The notes below the pieces were generated by a model. It saw only the letters and a program-made list of their open reading frames with translations. It ran no database searches and was not told the DNA's origin. The position numbers were made by a program, and so were the translations under genes. A stretch of DNA of 64,000 bases from Malus domestica (Eukaryota; Streptophyta; Magnoliopsida; Rosales; Rosaceae). The first letter of the stretch is position 1, and each line of letters begins with the position of its first letter. The DNA is taken from contig NC_091667.1 of NCBI RefSeq assembly GCF_042453785.1, positions 32,418,001 to 32,482,000 of the forward strand, in the 5' to 3' direction. Shown here in pieces: positions 44,781-56,786 of this stretch.

Positions 44781-45701
44781 TGAGAAATTTTATTTGAACT
44801 CATATAATCTCTTTCTACACTCAACTTACTCTTTTCATCCATATTGTTTTTTATTAAAGAATCAATATCCCTTTAAACCCAAATTTATTATCTAAACTAT
44901 CATCTCAAGCCCAATTCAAAATGTAAAGTTATCTTTACACTCATTCCCTTTATAAAATAACATCTCTAATTAAATGCTTTTTTCTTCAAAGAGATGTCGT
45001 TTGCCCCTGTATAATTGCATATGACTAGCATTTCCATGGCTGTTTTTTTTTTCTGCTACCAAACCCATCCATTGACTTATGATCCAAGAGATCATTCCAT
45101 AGATTTAAACTTGCCAGAGAATGCAATGCAAGCCCCAGTTCAGTCCATCACTTTGCCCTAAACATTTGACCTTGATGCTTTGAATTTGTATGGAGACATG
45201 CCACCCTCTAGTTAGTGGTCAAGGTTTATGAGGTTGGGCAATCTTTATATGCACCAAAAATCAAGTTATATGTCTTTGCACTATAATCAAAAGTCCTTAT
45301 AATGGTGTTTTGGGGCGCAAACAAACGGCATAGAAAAGCAAATCAATATAATATAATAAGTATGAAATTTAATCTAAAGAAGAAGCAAACAAGCAAACAA
45401 AATATTCATAAATCGAGTCATATCAGGAGGATTCAAAACTTCAAAATCACTATCTATCAATAGAAAAACTTGTTTTTCTTTATCAAAACTATTAGGGTTT
45501 TAGTTGGAATGGACGTAGGATAAATGAAGGGTGATGCTAGGGTTTAATTATAATGTATGAGTTTATTGAGAAATTTGAGTTTTATTATTAATTTCATTTT
45601 GTACTTAATAGTAATTATGTAATAGGGTAAAATAGATAATTAACATTTAAAATTTAAGTTAGGTGTAGAAATAGGTTACTTGGGTTTAAATAAAATTTTC
45701 C
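44781..45701. mobile_element. Possible foldback/MITE element with about 50-bp inverted ends
   Basis: The segment at 44781-44830 (AAATTTTATTTGAAC...TTTCTACACTCAACTTA) is an imperfect inverted copy of 45652-45701. The interior shows no gene. Neither a target duplication nor a superfamily could be assigned. Confidence 0.4.
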
Positions 45702-45886
45702 TCGTCTAATTCTTTTTCTTTGTTTTTTTTTTCAAATTTTAATTTATAGGCTAGAAAAAAAATTGAAAAAAAGGGAAACTGTACCAAAAATCAAACTGAT
45801 CCGAAGTATAAATTACAAAATCAAATGGAACCGCATAGTAATCTCGGGTTGCTTTTTATTTAAGCCATCTTAATTGTTTCGATATT

Positions 45887-46393
45887 GTTTGTACCATACT
45901 TGATCAATTCTGAAACTACCGAGCACCGATCAACGTTATACCTTCAAGGACCCAAAAGAGTTTCCTACTAGGAGGCCAATCACAGAGCGACACGTGTTGA
46001 CATCAGAAGCCAATCATAGCGCGACACATGTCAACATCGGAAGCCAATCACAACACGATACGTGTCAATGTCAGAACAAGGCTAGAAACTATCTTCTATA
46101 AAATGAGATCATTTTCTCACAATATTGGCTAATGTTATTTGTACTAAATCATTCATTTGTACTCACTAAATGAGAGCTTGAACTATGTACTTGTGTAAAC
46201 CCTTCACAATTAATGAGAACTCCTATACTCCATAGACGTAGCCAATCTGGGTGAACCATGTACATCTTTTGTTTGCTTCCATGTCTCTATTCATTTACAT
46301 ACTTATCCACACTAATGACCGGAGCAATCTAGCGAATGTCACAAACTTAACACTTTCTGTTGTACCAAAGTTCTTACTGATTTTGTGAATCAA
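45887..46393. repeat. Solo-LTR-like retroelement remnant upstream of the RIN gene
   Basis: The stretch has LTR-like architecture: upstream repeats, TATAAAA at 46097-46103, and a downstream leader-like region with GACGTAGCCAATCTGGGTGAAC, a phrase familiar from plant LTRs. Possible ends are TGTTTGTACCA and TGTTGTACCA. No internal retroelement genes adjoin it. Boundaries are uncertain. Confidence 0.5.
45973..46074. repeat. Three exact-length 34-bp tandem repeats with CCAAT and ACGT motifs
   Basis: Three 34-bp units (45973-46006, 46007-46040, 46041-46074) each carry GCCAATCA followed by an ACGT- or CATG-core palindrome: CACGTG in unit 1, ACATGT in unit 2, TACGTG in unit 3. The last unit lies about 22 bp before a TATAAAA box. 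Confidence 0.9.
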
Positions 46394-47440
46394 CAGATAT
46401 TATATTTAATTTTCAACATTTTATATCTAATATACTTTTTGTCGTGATACATGATGAATTATTTTTAACAATGATACAGAATAAATATGTTTTTCTTTAT
46501 TTCCACGTAATCAAAATAGTTTATCTTTTTATTTTTGTTTTAATGAAAGAATTTTTATTTATTGTCAAATTTGGGGAGCTTGCTTTTTATTTTCTTTTAT
46601 TTTCTATTGCTTTCCACTCCCGCAAAATTTGACCCAGCCTATAAACTGTCTTTTAGTCAAAAATATAAAAACAAAAAAAAATCAAAATTAATAAAATTAA
46701 AATCCATCTCTCTCTCTCCCTGACGCGGCTGAAATTTGCAGAAACTCCCCACCGACGCAGCGGTCAGCGACGTCTCAGCTCAAATCAGGTCCTTGATTCT
46801 GCCAATATTTTCTGATTTATCATTTAATTACTTCCAAATTTCGAACATTTCTGCTTGATTTCGCTCAATCACCTTTGATTTCAAGTTTTTTTACGGTTTT
46901 ACCCGTGTTTTCATGGCTTCGAATGATAGGGCTTCTCAATTTTATGCTTTGGCAGTTCCTAATAGCATTTAGAGGAGAAAGCCGATTCCTTTTGATTGAT
47001 TTTGTATTTTGTAAGGTATTTATGCAACTTGATCATTCGGTGACTTCCAATTTGTCACGTTTTGTTGGTATTTATAGTTTCGATTGCGAAAATTTTACTA
47101 AAATTATTGAAAAGATCACTAATTTTCTAGTTTTTAAGAGTTATTCGTTCATTAATAATGGTTGTTTAGCATCCTAACAGCCGGTTCTAGCCGTTGTTGT
47201 TCTGAGAAAATGCTCATCAGTGTTGCTTTTTCGTGGCAGGTTATACGGTTTCAATCTGAGAATTTTCGATCGTTTGTTGACAGTTAATGCTCCGTCGTGT
47301 TTGAAGCTAACTTGAGGTCTATGCCCCGATTTTTTACTTCAATGACAAGATATGGTCAAAATGAGCAAGGGATCTTGCTAATTCAGTGGTGATGAGAATT
47401 TTGGAGTTGGGGTTTGGTAAGGAGGTTGAATTTGTTACCA

Positions 47441-50400
47441 ATGGGTTTGAGGTATATAGCCATCTCCGCTGCATGTACAGCGATAAGCTTTGCAGGCCTC
47501 CAGTTGTGGACGGAAACTTCTTTAGTTAAACTAAAATCGGATGGACTAATTGCGGAGAATTTGATTAATGCTGCCAATTTTGGCCATGTATTTGATCTGC
47601 TTTTGGGTTCTTATACTACCGTTGGACTGCTGGCAAATTTTGTACTCAATGCATTTATTTTACTCGTTTTATGTCTCAAGGTAATTTTCTAACTCTTCTG
47701 GAAACTTCCGTTGTTGCACAATTGTAAGTTTGATGGATGCATGAACTAGTGCAGTGGGTTTATATTACAGTGAACGGGTGATTTACTATTTTGTTGCTAA
47801 CGGTTCTAGTATTACTTTCATTTGTTGTGCCACTTTGATGAATTTTGGCAAGAAACAAATTTTCTACTGTCTGCTAGAGATGGTCAGTTTGTTTTAAGAT
47901 ACCAGATGCCATTATTCAAACATGCAATAACAATCTTGGAGCTAGTAAACTACTCCATTGTCTGTTTTCTTTGTATGTATGTGAAATTTGTCTGAGAAAG
48001 GTTGATTTGATCATTGTGATGTCTGTTTCTAATTTGCAGACTATATTCTTTGTGGAGTTGTATTCTTCTGAAACTCACAAATTAATCGAACGCCTTATCA
48101 ATTATGTTATTTACAAGGTGAATATTTTAATTTGCTGTCAGTTTAATTGACTTGCTACCAGGAGAATCACTACTTTAACTTGATAAACTTTCCGTTTTGG
48201 TTGTTTTATAATACTTATTGTTTAATAACTACGTCATGTACTAATATGTATTATTTAATGATTTCTTATGAACATCGATGAATGTCAAACAGGGCACTTT
48301 TCTACCCCTGGTCATTCCTCCTACAATATATCATGCGGGCCTGTGGTCAGTCTGGTTGATTGTTCTTTGTTCTTTAAAGGTATATGACATAATATTTATG
48401 AAAAACGTGATGTATATGGAAGTATAAAAGCAAGTGTATACCTTCTTACCTATATTTTCCATGTTGTACTTGTATAGATGTTTCAAGCTTTGGCTCGAGA
48501 TCGACTTGAACGGTTGAATGCATCCCCTTCTGCCACACCATTGACATATTTTCGTGTGTATTCAGTGTTATTGCTGGTGCTGACTGTTGATATTTTCTGG
48601 TATTGCTTTATCACTTTTCTTGGAGTACGAATTAGGTCTCTTGCATGTCACTTGATGATAATATATTTTTTTTTCTGTCTGAACATCATAATAGTTTATT
48701 TTGTCCATTTTGGTGCTTAACAGATAACACCACAGGATGCAGGGTGGAATACTCTTTTATTTATCTTTTTACCTGTGTTTGTCTAGCAGTCTTAAACCAC
48801 TACAATCCACCTTTCTAGGTCAAGTTTTTAATTTGCTAGGACCAGATCATCAATCTGCTTTGGTTTTTGATTCCCAAAACCTGCTGATTAAAAACTTATA
48901 GTGGATCAGTTGTTAAATATTCTGAAATTATTAATTGATTCATGAAGATTCTGTGTTTTGCACCCTCTGTTGTTGCATGAGTTCGTATTACTGAGAAATG
49001 CCTCATATTTATATTTTGTTTGGTGCTTGCAGGATAAGGCTGTGTGTGGTGATATATAAAACACTGGGTTTATCTATGTTTCTCTTGTTATTATTTGAGC
49101 CTTTCAGTATTGCATTTGAGACATTGCAGGTAATGTCCTGGGAACTTTGTCCATGAAACCTTATCATGTTTTCTGTCAAATTTTGGAAAGCTTGTTGACA
49201 GTGTTGGTTGGCTTGCCACAATATTTTTGTAGGCTATTTTGGTGCATGGATTTCAGTTACTTGATATATGGATCCATCATTCAGCATGGAACAGTTCAAA
49301 TTGCGAGAGTTCCAAATTATTTGATACATCAGCAGTTGGTAGGTCTCCAAATTTACTTTTACGATCTCATATTGTAACTGGGGTTGTTGAGGGTGTTCCT
49401 ATAAGTACGTTGTTCTTTCTGCTCCTGTAAATGGGTAAAGGCTTACTTGAGTTTGCGGGTGTAAATTGGGTGCTATGTGTACACTCAGATTGTCGTTACT
49501 ATATTCATTTGGCTGAATGCAGGTTTATTGTTGGAATGGAAAGGCGGTCTTACTCGGAATTTGAGCTTTGTTCTTGATATGGCCACATTGTTAATGGCCC
49601 TTGGTCACTACGTGCATATTTGGTGGTTTCATGGCATGGCATTCCATCTGGTGGATGCAATCCTTTTTCTAAACATACGTGTAAGTATTTGTGTAATGTT
49701 CATTCTACTTTCTATTGGAACATCCATTCTCCTTTTTACTTGATTCCCCAATACTATCTTCTTTCTAATTAAGGATCCATTATTGAGCAGGCCTTGCTAA
49801 GTTCAATTGTAAAACGTATAAAAGGGTTCATCAAACTGAAGAAAGCCTTAGGTGCTCTTCATGCAGCACTTCCAGATGCAACATCTGAAGAACTACGGGC
49901 ATATGATGATGAATGTGCAATTTGTAGGGTATGCCTAGTTTTCTTCCCCCTTAATTGGTTACAATTTCAGTTTCCCCTTGATTCCTCGAACTTACTGGGA
50001 AAATGGCAGGAACCTATGGCTAAGGCCAAAAGACTACACTGCAGTCACCTTTTTCATCTTGCATGCTTGAGATCTTGGTATGGTGCATGTGTTGTTAAAC
50101 CCTTCCTTTTTCTTTTTTATTTTATTTTTCTTTTTAGAGCATGCGATGCCCAAGAAAATGATGAAAATAATTAATGATTCCAGGTTGGATCAAGGTTTGA
50201 ATGAGATCTATTCATGTCCGACTTGTCGCAAGCCACTTTTTGTAGGTAGACCTGAAAATGAAGTACATCCCCGCAGTGAAGAAACTTCGAGTGATGAGCA
50301 GCTTGCTCGTCAAATAAGTTTAGGACTTGGTCGACAAAATACTCCTGGACATGCAATACCTGCTGGTGTGTTTCCCAATCAGACTCAGAACCCTGCGGAA

Positions 50401-51581
50401 GGCGATCCATGGAGGTACACTTCCTTATTTAGGAAGTATTGTAGTTTCTCTTTCCTGTCTTTTGCTTCTTGCTGCTGTGTTGTCTTTACAAAATGAATCT
50501 GGGATTAACATTTTCACTTTAGACTTGGTAAATTTCTATTCAGTTTTTGCCGGGTGTACTAAATTTTATTGGGTGATTAGATTCCAGCACATAAACGAGA
50601 AGACATAATAATACTTTCTGTATGGTTGCATAATCCTTATAGATGCATGCAAAACCAGGCACTCCTCGTAGCTTTTTCCTTAAAACTGTTTGATTGCAAT
50701 GTAATAACAAGTAAACAACTTGTCTTCCTATACTGATATTCCTGAATCTGCTCAGATGATATACGAGAAATTAAATATGTGAGAAAATATACACATTTTC
50801 ACTTTAGAGGTCGCACTTGGTGCGATGGCAAGTGCCTTCGCCCATGAGCGGTAGGTCTCGGGTTCGAGACTTGGGAGCAGCCTCTCCATAAATGGGGGTA
50901 AGGCTAGCCGACATTCACCTCTCCCAGGCCCTGCGTAAAGCGGGAGCCTTGTGCACTGGGTACGACCTTTTTTAAAGCACTTTCGTTAAAAAAACATATG
51001 ATAATATTTATTATACATGATGTATATCATGCTTCTCCTTATGTCGTGTAGAGGTACCGGACTGGATTCAGATTGGTTGCATACTTGGTCAAGCCAGGGA
51101 GTTGACGGGGCAGGTCCTTCTACGGCTGTAGGATCTGTTGGACTGGGGAGAGTTCAGATGATGATGAGGCGTCTTGCATCTGTAGGGGAGACGTATGCGC
51201 ACACGGCCCTTGAAGATGGTGCGTGGAGCCTCTGGCCTATGAATGCCCCTCAGGTTGCTGCAACTGGTCCACCGATTCCTCCTGCAGACGATGGAAGATA
51301 CCAAGGAGGAGCACGGAATTTACATATGAGGACCCCCGCACGTACTGTGAATGACAACCTAGCAAACATACTTGCTATGGCTGAGACGGTGAGGGAAGTT
51401 CTGCCTCATATGTCAGATGACCTAATTTTCCAGGTACACTTTGCTTCTAAGACAAATTATGGTTGCCATTGAAGCTCGTTTTTAAACTTTCATTTTACAT
51501 TCCGTAATGTATTACGTGCCACAGGATTTGCAGCGAACAAATTCAGTTACCGTTACTGTGAATAATCTTCTCCAAATGTGA
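47441..51581 (+). CDS. RIN3: RIN2/RIN3-type membrane RING-H2/CUE E3 ubiquitin ligase
   Basis: Twelve coding exons (47441-47680, 48040-48117, 48293-48379, 48478-48599, 49033-49129, 49233-49338, 49523-49680, 49791-49928, 50010-50077, 50184-50414, 51052-51433, 51525-51581) join in frame to 587 residues. RIN2/RIN3 of Arabidopsis are gp78/AMFR-like membrane E3 ligases that act in RPM1-dependent hypersensitive cell death. The first about 330 residues contain several membrane segments (for example FILLVLCLK, MFLLLLFEPFSIAF, ALGHYVHIWW). The RING-H2 is complete across exons 8-10: CAIC, LHCSHLFHLACL, CPTC. The C-terminus has a CUE domain (ANILAMAETVREVLPHMSDDLIFQ...VTVNNLLQM). The start follows a non-coding leader exon ending near 46788 (CAAATCAG|GTCCTT). 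Intron 10 contains a SINE. Nothing appears broken. Confidence 0.92.
50807..50973 (+). mobile_element. Au-like SINE in RIN intron 10
   Basis: This is collinear with the SINE at 19583-19751. It has a well-kept B box (GGTTCGAGAC) and an A-box-like start (GCGATGGCAAGTG), ending GGGTACGACC plus a T run. It is a SINE, not a tRNA gene: there is no cloverleaf acceptor stem. Flanking duplications are not clear. Confidence 0.85.
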
Positions 51582-54521
51582 CGAGGCGTTGTATCTTCTT
51601 TTGTTGTAACGTGTTCCCCAAGTCCTCGAAAACCAGTTGATGTTTTCTAAACACCACAGATCGTCCTCTGTGAGACTGCTTCCCCACCCACATTGTACAT
51701 AAAGGCAGCTCACCGGATCACTTTTACCGGAGGAAAGAAGGAAAAGAGGCACAAGTATAGTTTCTTTTTTTTTGGTACTTCCCCTGTGAAAAATAAATTT
51801 TCGATGTTGTGTATGGTTTACAGATGAACATATTGTTGTTTCCTACGTGGTTTTGAATTGGCCATTCGGTTGGCACGGCCACACGAATTGGTGCGTAGAC
51901 GAAATCTCCCTTGTGGTTCATAACTTATAGAGAAAATATGCACAAATGGAACCAGATACGAATTTTTAATCAAAAATGGAAATGGAGAGACATCAAACAA
52001 ATAATAAACGCGCGGTAAATCGTGATTCATATATGACTTATTCAAAGGTTAGATGCATGGTTCGATTTTATTTTGCAATGAAATTTTGTGTGTATGTGGG
52101 TGGAACGACAGGAGGTGAAAGTAGTCAAAAGAGCACAACGCTGGCTAAACGACATGGGCGGCGAGACGACCCAAGAAATGCTGGGTTTGGAGACGACATG
52201 AGTTGGGCTGTCTCGTCAAAGCACAAACACCAGTGGTTATTTTGTCTAACGCCGTTAACAAAACAACAGACGGGTAGTTCTCCCAACGTCAAAGTCAACA
52301 GGCCATTGTCGCTGCACGTGTCGAATTTTGGTTGAACCGACCCAAATTTCTGATTTTCTTCTGCTTTGACCTTCCTCCCTAATTCTGTTCTTCGATTTTC
52401 ATTAGCCAAACAATGAAGAAAAGAAGTATACCATACGATTCTAATTAAAAGTAGACTCGGTGCGATTTGTCAGGCAACTTATTATAACTCAAGTGGTTAA
52501 CAGCATCGAAAGTCTAATTTTATTTATTAATAATATCTTTAATGACAAGACTTCTTATAAAAATTAAATTTCTTCCTAATTATCTTTTTATTATTTCTTC
52601 TTATTCATTTTGTTTTTTTGTTATTTCTTGTTCTTGTTCTTCCTGTTCAAAGCCCCATTCATAGATTTTATTTTAATTTTTATAATTAACCATTATCACG
52701 CATTAATTTGTAATTATCTACTTATATGACCAATTCTTCTTTATATATAATCAATTTGTATCACAGATTAACGTATCTTGCTTGTAGGTATATTACTTTT
52801 TTGTACCTTTTAGTTAAGTTTCATATCTCGCTTATAAATATAATATTCATTGATGTATTTGTTACTTGAGTTAGGGTCACAAGTTGCTTGTAGGTATATT
52901 AGTTTTTTGTTAGAAGACATTACGTAGATTGTTTGGAATTAGAGGATGCATGAAATTAGAAGATTTTAATTTATCTCCAGTGTTCAAAAAATGTAAAATG
53001 ATTATAAAAAATAAGTGGAGAAAAGATAATTCTGAACTTAACCTAATAGCCATGTTGATTTATTGGACCCAAATCTAATTAATTTGGATTCCTCACTAAT
53101 CAATTTATAAACTTTGTCTTTTAATGGTCTTTATCTAACCTGAATTTTGATTTTCACTTCACTTTGAGGGTCCTTTTCAAATTTCAGTGGAGTTGTTAAT
53201 GTTGTCTATGTTCTTATTGACAATTGCAGCTGTTCATTTTACTGTTGTTCAACCATTTTTATGTCCCGTTGTGCCTCTTTTTCTACTCAAAACAGTGCCT
53301 TCTGTCTCTCACCAGCTCTCCTCCTTCGGCAGCCCCGAGGAGTTGGTCGTAGGCTGAGTTTCCATATGTCATGGTAAATAATAATACATCCAATTTCCAC
53401 GAGGTTAATGTATTAAACTACGTTAAATAGAAGCTTAAAACTAAATTAACCCTGACGTTATGTTAATGTTTTAGGCTAAAGTTTCTGTGCAGGTAGGAAA
53501 GTTGGAGTAAAAAAGCATGCATGCATGCAACAGACACGGAGCGACAAACATGAAAATCTGACGGAAAAAATCGAGAACGTTTTCGATGGAAACAAATCAA
53601 CATGTGTATTTTCTTTTGTGCCTTCCCAGTTTTTGCCTCAACTTATTTACTTTTGTCCTCAACACATTCCCCTTGGTTCTGTAATTTTATATGAACCCCC
53701 ATCGAGGACCATGCTTCGAAGTTCGAATAACTACAAAACTCCAAAGGTTTAATTGTATTTTACTGATCATATCGTGCTGATTACTTGGGACCAAGACACT
53801 TTTTCTTGACGGGAAAGCAAGATCTTAGTTCGATGTGAATTCGGGCGAACACTATCATGTGCTCGGGATTTTGAGGCGTGACAGAAAAACAAGTGATACA
53901 GTGCAACTAATTTTTAAGTGCAGAAGATAACACAGGATTTGACTAATACCAGCTGCAACAAACCTACTTTTCTCTTTTTGCACAAAGTACTATATGTTGT
54001 ACTGTTAATTAATTCATGAGAAGTTCGATATTTTATAAAGGATCTCTGTCCAAATCATCCTGCACAAACTGAAGGAAGTATGCATGCATCTTTGCCTAAT
54101 TATTTTTTAAAATTCTACATTGGTCATAATACCGATTAAACTAGTTAACTAATGGTTTTAACATTAAACCGATTCAGTTGTGGCTTAATTTTCTCATACA
54201 TGTCCGGAGTCCACAAACATATATATACGTTTGTTTGAAAGCTTCAAAATATAGCATATCTAATATATCTAGGAGCTTAATATATCTAGGAGCTACGATC
54301 TCAGTTTTCTTGGCGAGGGTTTAGGGTTAGGTCTTTATCTTGGGGCCCTTGTTTTAATTTCCAGAATTAGACAAGTGATGCAAGCCACCACAGCCTTCTT
54401 TTTTGTTCCCGCATAAGTCTCGTCATCACTCACTGTCTCTCCAACTTCTCACAAGCAATTGAATGATCCTTATATAATTGCTTTGCTGCTGCTATTGATT
54501 CTCCATCTCAAGATCATCGTC
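51582..54521. other. Intergenic region before the GOLVEN-like genes
   Basis: The first about 200 bp are RIN 3' UTR. Bases 52080-52410 are GC-richer with overlapping open frames on both strands, none convincing. From 52450 the DNA is AT-rich. Bases 54290-54521 include TC-rich leader DNA for the peptide gene. An in-frame upstream ATG at 54459 precedes the preferred start at 54522. Confidence 0.5.
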
Positions 54522-55268
54522 ATGTCTAGTATCCTATCTTCTCTTTTCTCGATCTTTTTTCTGTTTCTTTCGATGCATGCATGCGAGGCTCGCTATATCG
54601 GGCTTGGCCCTAAGGGTTTTGGAGCACCATTCCTACCTTTCGGCAAGGTTTGTTAATTTTGTGTTTCAATTTCTTACCAGCCGTTTGATAATCATTTCAT
54701 TTTTAATTTTACTATTTTTTTTTAAAACGAAAAACTTGTTTGGTAATGAAAACCAAAAACTAGAATTTTGGAAGATGTTCAAATTTTGGTTTGATTTCGT
54801 TTTTTTGTTTTCAAATATTTGAAAACTAAAAAATTGTTTGCTGCAGTGCAGTCACTAAATTAAAACTAAATGATTATTAAACGAGCCTTTTACGCTAAAC
54901 TAATCTATGAACGTTCACAAACTAATGCATGTAGGTATTTGAAACTGTTAAAATTTCAGGGTCTGTTACTTTTGGAGAAGTTTAAAACACTTGGAATGGA
55001 TTCAAGTAAAGGATTCGTTATGAAGGAATATGACGCAGCTGAAAAGGGTCATGGTGGTGCAATCACTAGTACTACGACTCCTGTAAAGGAAGTGAAGTGC
55101 ACTAGCAGAGGACACAAATCAGGTGTTGTACCAGCTACTAAGCCTCTTGTTTCAGTTTCTTGGTCTGTGCCACGCAAGATTAATCGCGTCAAGAACCATG
55201 AAAAAACTAGTGCTGGGATTTACTCAGATTATTCGAGATCAAGAACACGTCCTCCATCCCATAACTGA
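54522..55268 (+). CDS. GOLVEN/RGF/CLEL secreted peptide precursor 1
   Basis: Two exons (54522-54647 and 54960-55268, phase 0) join to 144 residues. The N-terminus MSSILSSLFSIFFLFLSMHA is a clear signal peptide with a likely cut after HACEA. The variable middle is Lys/Ser/Thr-rich. The extreme C-terminus is DYSRSRTRPPSHN, matching the root meristem growth factor/GOLVEN/CLE-like motif: invariant Asp-Tyr (the tyrosine sulfation site), Pro-Pro near the end, and terminal His-Asn. In this family the 13-14-residue peptide is cleaved, sulfated, proline-hydroxylated and secreted, then perceived by LRR receptor kinases (RGFR/RGI) to control root meristem and gravitropism. The start at 54522 is preferred over 54459 because it gives a typical signal peptide. 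A second member lies about 200 bp downstream. Confidence 0.88.
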
Positions 55269-55465
55269 GCTTAAATTATTTATGTAGTAGCATCTTTTAT
55301 CCTCCTCCATTTATAAATACGAGTATATACATCTCCAAGGATCACTTTCTATTCCTGTGTATCTATACCTTGCTGAGATCTCCAGTTTTGATCATAAACC
55401 TTAGATATTAACCAATCGATATATTATATGTGATCGGTCTTCTTCTTGTCATTTCATTGATAGGG

Positions 55466-56148
55466 ATGGAACCAGCCGGAAGTGAGATTGTAGAGTCTTC
55501 TGATCATCACATGGTGGGTTTGCTTAAAACAACAAGTCCTACTACTAAAAAGGTAATCAAATTCAACATGTAGGAGTCTTACTACTTAATTGGTTTTATT
55601 TTTCTAGCTAGATGTGGTGGATCGAGGAGCATATGGGACCTCATCAGGATCAATCTTTTTCTTTATGTCGAATCGTGGAGGGTGACAATGGAAGATATGT
55701 TGTCTGTATGCTTGAATTGTCGAATGTGCGAGTTGCAATTAATTAATTGGGTGTCAGGATCAGAAATTGAAAAAAGTTGAGTTTCCAACCTAACATCAAT
55801 TGGTTATATGAGGAGTGGTCCGCATCCTTATAAACACATGCAAAGTCTCTTAATTCTCCGATTTATGAAATTCACACTCTCAACAATCATCTTATGCATG
55901 TAACCACAAGAAAAATGAACGGAATAAGTAATGAGTCAGAAGAGAGAAAGATCAAAGTTATTTATATGTAGATTAACGCGTTTTGTATGCATATGTTGTA
56001 TTTGTATATGTAGGAAGCAAGGAGGAGAGCTCTATCTGGTAAAGAAGCCGTAAATTACAACAGTGATGACAAAGTAGAAGATAATGTGGTGCATACAGAT
56101 TACAACCCGCCACATTCGACACCACCCATTCACAACAGAAAAAGTTAA
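55466..56148 (+). CDS. GOLVEN/RGF/CLEL-like peptide gene 2, no visible signal peptide
   Basis: Two segments (55466-55552 and 56014-56148, GT-AG, phase 0) join to 73 residues. The C-terminus DYNPPHSTPPIHN plus RKS strongly matches the GLV1/GLV2 type, whose precursors end in PPIHN with a short extra tail, and the preceding EARRRALSGKEAV resembles their RRRAL-G-E stretch. The N-terminus starting MEPAGSEIVESSDHH is polar and lacks a signal peptide. An AG acceptor (TGATAG) immediately precedes it, so this may be an internal exon. Joining the upstream gene's signal exon to it puts the frame out of phase, so I see no source of secretion signal. It could be a duplicate that lost exon 1, or it could use an exon I cannot identify. 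A copia element lies 8 bp after the stop. Confidence 0.65.
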
Positions 56149-56156
56149 TTACCAAG

Positions 56157-56463
56157 TGTAAAGCTATAGACAATCAAGATCAATCCAGCGATAAAAAAGA
56201 TGCCACTTGTTAGATGCTACTTGTCAAGAGATTAGCTTATAAGAGTTGTTAGTTGGTTAAGAATCAGTTTGCTTACTGTGTAAGGAATGTAACTAGTCTA
56301 AATAGGAAATCCATGTATCCATTGAGTGTGTGAAGAAATAATATCAGTGAAATACTCTCTCATTCCCTTCGATCTCCCTTTCTCTCTCTGGATTATGGGC
56401 TTACAACTTCTCTCTTTAAAACACCATTGTTGATCTTCAAGCTCCAGACTGCTCAATTCAACA
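56157..56463 (+). repeat. 5' LTR of the copia element
   Basis: This 307-bp repeat begins TGTAAAGC and ends TTCAACA. It contains CTAAATAGG, a degraded TATA-type motif where LTR2 has TATAAATAGG. Confidence 0.92.
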
Positions 56464-56786
56464 TGGTATCCTCACTGGGAAAGGTTTCTTCTCTCCGAAC
56501 CTGATCGTCTCTGCTTCCGAGTTCATCCTTGTAATCACTATGGTATGCGATTCATCATCTCCATTGATAAGAAAAATTGTATGAAATTTAATTGATCTCG
56601 ACTTTTGATCTTTGCGCATCAGATGTTTTTTGAAATATATGTGCCAATTCTTATGTGATAATCTTCTCTGCAAAGTTGTGTTCGTTCTTTTCTTCAAGAA
56701 CAAGAATCAAGAAAGTTCTTCAAAACCCTAATTTCTACAAGAAATCTTCTCTGATCTTCTTTTCTGCTTACAAAATTTGAGTCAAC

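Noticed and set aside
50807-50973. Possible tRNA gene (A and B box-like motifs)
   Set aside because: It has no foldable acceptor stem or anticodon arm, and a sister copy has a retroposon target duplication. It is a SINE.
51976-52409. Overlapping open frames on both strands in a GC-richer patch
   Set aside because: Neither frame shows a recognisable motif, and the two overlap each other. It is more likely non-coding.
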